A stretch of DNA of 64,000 nucleotides from Candidatus Poseidoniaceae archaeon (GTDB lineage Archaea; Thermoplasmatota; Poseidoniia; Poseidoniales; Poseidoniaceae): NCBI GenBank assembly GCA_030747695.1, contig JASLKG010000008.1, forward strand, positions 1-64,000. Direction: 5' to 3'. Below are positions 63,311-64,000 of the stretch, one piece after another (the stretch's first letter is position 1; every line of letters starts with the position of its first letter). The notes beneath the pieces were generated by a model. It ran no database searches. It was not told where the DNA came from and saw nothing but the letters and a program-made list of their open reading frames with translations. A program made the translations under genes and the position numbers.

Positions 63311-64000
63311 TTAAGTCGTGAACAGACTAGATGCGCCATCGAGAATATATGAAGATAATAAACTTGAAATTGCTGCAACCCATAGTAATTGTATTGTTTG
63401 CCCTACTGCACTAGTAAAGCCGCCACCTCTTAATCTGGTTGCAATCATTGATACTGCTAAAACTTGAACCAATATCAATATTGAAACTATTATCTTGAAT
63501 AGCATTATATTGTCTTCCACGGACGTTGGATCTTCCATAACAGGCAAAGCAAATCCTCCTGCGGCATTGGTCAACTCACCGATATCTGTTGTTTCCGTAA
63601 TTGTTGAAGCCACACCCGCAATTGATTCACCCAATTGTAAAACGATACTAATTGTTACATTTAGTGAAACCACAGATGAAATTAGCAAACCGATTGCCAC
63701 ACCCCACATAGTGGAAGATGAAAGTGATCTCCTACGTCGCAAGGATAGAAGATTTGTTACTGATTTAGAAACCATATCAGCAGTTGCAGCTGGCTCACCT
63801 GAAGACTGTGAACCCTCGATATATATTCTATTGAATCGTGCGATGACTGCTGAGTTAGTATCTGCAGCGAAATAATCCCAGGCACGCTCTGAATCTATTC
63901 TAGTTGAGAGTCTTTTTTCAAGCCGGTCAATCGATTGGTCCAACAATCCAAAATCGATTCCTCGCAAAGCACGTACTGTAGCACTAGGTTCTGCACTCCT
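63311..64000 (-). CDS. arlJ: FlaJ/TadC-type membrane assembly protein, C-terminal part (partial)
   Basis: The frame is open to the right edge (it continues beyond the TTG at 63967), so the 5' part is missing. The visible C-terminus has the T2SF-type cytosolic stretch (RIYIEGSQSSGEPAATADMVS...LRRRRS) and three hydrophobic segments (GVAIGLLISSVVSLNVTI, IIVSILILVQVLAVSMI, LLWVAAISSLLSSYIL). This matches the archaellum/type IV pilus platform protein FlaJ or its TadC relatives. The family call is confident; the subfamily (archaellum or pilus) is not. Whether it serves the pilin-like end of the giant protein is only speculation. Confidence 0.75.
   Translation of the reverse strand, partial: RSAEPSATVRALRGIDFGLLDQSIDRLEKRLSTRIDSERAWDYFAADTNSAVIARFNRIYIEGSQSSGEPAATADMVSKSVTNLLSLRRRRSLSSSTMWGVAIGLLISSVVSLNVTISIVLQLGESIAGVASTITETTDIGELTNAAGGFALPVMEDPTSVEDNIMLFKIIVSILILVQVLAVSMIATRLRGGGFTSAVGQTIQLLWVAAISSLLSSYILDGASSLFTT

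Overview
The window reads as a chromosomal segment of a planktonic marine euryarchaeon, most likely Marine Group II (Candidatus Poseidoniales). Archaeal information-processing genes are present: replication factor C small subunit, the DP1 small subunit of DNA polymerase D, pelota, Nob1, GatD of the archaeal Glu-tRNA(Gln) amidotransferase, and a tRNA-Met with a bulge-helix-bulge intron. They sit among very large secreted proteins with a C-terminal membrane anchor, which is a habit of this lineage. The lineage call rests on gene content and style; no rRNA or ribosomal protein is present to confirm it. The DNA is AT-rich and densely packed, and many convergent genes have 0 to 8 bases between their stop codons.

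Region by region. 1-12 kb: the end of a centrin-like EF-hand gene, then a minus-strand pair of surface proteins (3026 and 865 aa) built from seven DNRLRE/FN3-like supradomains and many Ig-like repeats. 12-17 kb: rfcS, a small membrane protein, intron-containing tRNA-Met(CAT), gatD and a biotin-dependent carboxyltransferase subunit. 17-20.5 kb: a surface protein with a degenerate alpha/beta-hydrolase domain, translationally coupled to an AroE-like dehydrogenase. 20.5-23.2 kb: a flotillin/NfeD-like operon with two small membrane proteins. 23.2-29.4 kb: formate-THF ligase, pelota, a small unknown, DP1, PncC/CinA, tRNA-Val(TAC) and a HAD phosphatase.

29.4-47.4 kb is dominated by a 4705-aa secreted protein and a 1062-aa membrane-anchored surface protein. 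They are separated by an AT-rich spacer with a strong hairpin plus a T12 tract on the transcribed strand. The 4705-aa protein is the most unusual item. It combines a Tyr/Ser-rich N-terminal part, beta-helix-like repeats, a cupredoxin-like domain that lacks two copper ligands, a DOMON/CBM9-like domain and cadherin-like domains. It ends in what looks like a complete archaeal type IV pilin, fused in frame.

47.6-64 kb holds a MacB/FtsX-type ABC exporter with an exceptionally large ectodomain, MoaD/ThiS, TatA, Nob1, a VTT/YqaA membrane protein, tRNA-Glu(TTC), glutaredoxin, a GHMP kinase, a carboxylesterase, a lipoprotein, a K+-dependent-type membrane pyrophosphatase, an HMA metal-binding protein, a NifU-like scaffold, PolX with a PHP domain, endonuclease III, and a partial FlaJ/TadC-type protein running off the right edge.

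How it fits together. The surface theme is strong: five large exported proteins, TatA, a MacB-type exporter, a flotillin operon, and pilus/archaellum machinery at the edge. The rest is core metabolism and DNA/RNA maintenance. Many starts are marked by a GGTG/GGAGG ribosome-binding site 4 to 8 bases upstream, and several start choices below rest on it. No insertion sequence, CRISPR array or prophage is visible.
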